DNA of 64,000 bases from Amblyomma americanum (taxonomy: Eukaryota; Arthropoda; Arachnida; Ixodida; Ixodidae): contig NC_135504.1 of NCBI RefSeq assembly GCF_052857255.1, positions 138,514,121 to 138,578,120 on the forward strand, written 5' to 3'. The notes below the pieces were generated by a model, which was given only the letters and a program-made list of their open reading frames with translations, had not been told where the DNA came from and did not search any database. Numbering within the stretch: position 1 is the first letter of the stretch; the number at the start of each line of letters is the position of its first letter. This document shows positions 63,301-64,000 of the stretch, piece by piece. The translations under genes and the position numbers were made by a program.

Positions 63301-64000
63301 ATTTAGCCATGCTTTGGTTACACAAATAATAGACGGACTGCATCACTCTACCACCTAATTGAAATCTTCACTTTTATTAAGCAAGCTTCAAGCACTTATG
63401 TGCGAAAGTGTTAGCTTCGTTTTATTCCTGCATGAGTAATTGTGTGACCCTATAGAAACCACAGCTCGAGGAGCTTCCACAATTATATTGCAAACGCCGT
63501 GCAATGCGTTATGAATACTGTTGACTATCAGGAAGTCGTATTACAGTCTACATCTGGCTGCATGTTTACGAATTTCAATGGAGCGCTTCCACAAAGCCTT
63601 TCAAACTTGCGTCACATGTGGAGAAAAACTTTCCTTGATGGTTGTTTCAGATGATTTGAATTTACTGGCGTTTCAACGGGTTGCAACTTTGGTTCCAAAC
63701 TCCAGCAGCTTGAAAATGACAGGTCTTGCCGCTTCATAATTTCCTTTACCGAGTCTGTGGCAGCAACGAGTGCCCTCACATTGGATTCCGAGCTTGGAAG
63801 GCAGCAACCGTTTTACAGAAGCTTACGATCCTTAAGCCGTTTCAATTGCTGGTTCATTTTCCCTGTGGGCGATTATCGCAGCTGGGCTGCCACTATAGAT
63901 ATTTTCTAGGGATTTTACATATGCCCTTCCGCACACTGGTTTGGCAATTTCTGCATAGTGGCTGAAGTTACGATTGAATTATATCCTTTTTGGTTATATA
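63301..64000 (-). other. Possible upstream part of the CR1-like element, unclear
   Basis: A weak minus-strand frame (VRALVAATDSVKEIMKRQDL) may be the remains of an ORF1 helix. Otherwise I see nothing certain up to the window end. Confidence 0.25.

Overview
This window is eukaryotic and reads as repeat-dense nuclear DNA of a hard tick (Ixodida, probably Metastriata). The evidence is about fifteen copies or fragments of a tRNA-headed SINE of the type known in ticks as Ruka, together with CR1-like, RTE-like and RNase H-bearing I-group non-LTR retrotransposons, Penelope-like elements (PLEs) with GIY-YIG endonucleases, and Ty3/Gypsy LTR elements. There are no bacterial operons, no CRISPR array and no rRNA or tRNA genes. 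I found no convincing multi-exon host gene; one possible exon lies near 7.0-7.3 kb. The genus call is inference from repeat types, not from a search.

Layout. 1-2.6 kb: reverse-strand Gypsy leader, gag and protease, running off the left edge. 3.0-3.8 kb: 3' end of a CR1-like element with an (AATG)n tail. 4.3-13 kb: unique-looking DNA with SINEs, a small inverted-repeat element (11.35-11.59 kb) and the possible exon. 13.1-13.6 kb: 3' fragment of a CR1/L2-like family with (GGAT)n. 14.0-18.2 kb: reverse CR1-like element (coiled-coil ORF1, endonuclease, RT). 18.9-22.1 kb: forward, decayed CR1-like element, itself split by a 148-bp hairpin insertion. 22.4-23.8 kb: RTE and PLE remnants. 24.4-28.4 kb: CR1/L2-like element with an SGNH-esterase-like ORF1 and a 280-bp (ATCC)n tail; a second 3' fragment faces it at 30.7-31.3 kb. 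31.9-34.7 kb: nested inverted repeats around a 1.94-kb TTAA-flanked element.

34.9-44.5 kb: an I-group element whose ORF1 is split by an internally deleted Gypsy element and whose ORF2 is split by an RTE copy. 45.2-46.7 kb: repeat fragments and a PLE 3' end with a hammerhead-like core. 46.7-53.5 kb: a PLE with terminal direct repeats, split by a 4.1-kb LTR element carrying gag-like ORFs and no recognisable pol. 53.5-54.6 kb: four clustered SINE copies. 55.3-60.3 kb: 3' end of a second I-group element split by a Gypsy element with identical 162-bp LTRs, TATTG target duplications and one in-frame stop. 60.3-64 kb: RT, RTE and endonuclease fragments.

The window is best understood as a record of insertion order. 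Four clean nested insertions can be read directly from target-site duplications (TATTG, AACT, TTCCA and an 11-bp GGCAACAGTTT), and in each case the host element's reading continues across the junction. Most coding sequence here is decayed; the only element that looks recently inserted is the Gypsy copy at 55956-60219.
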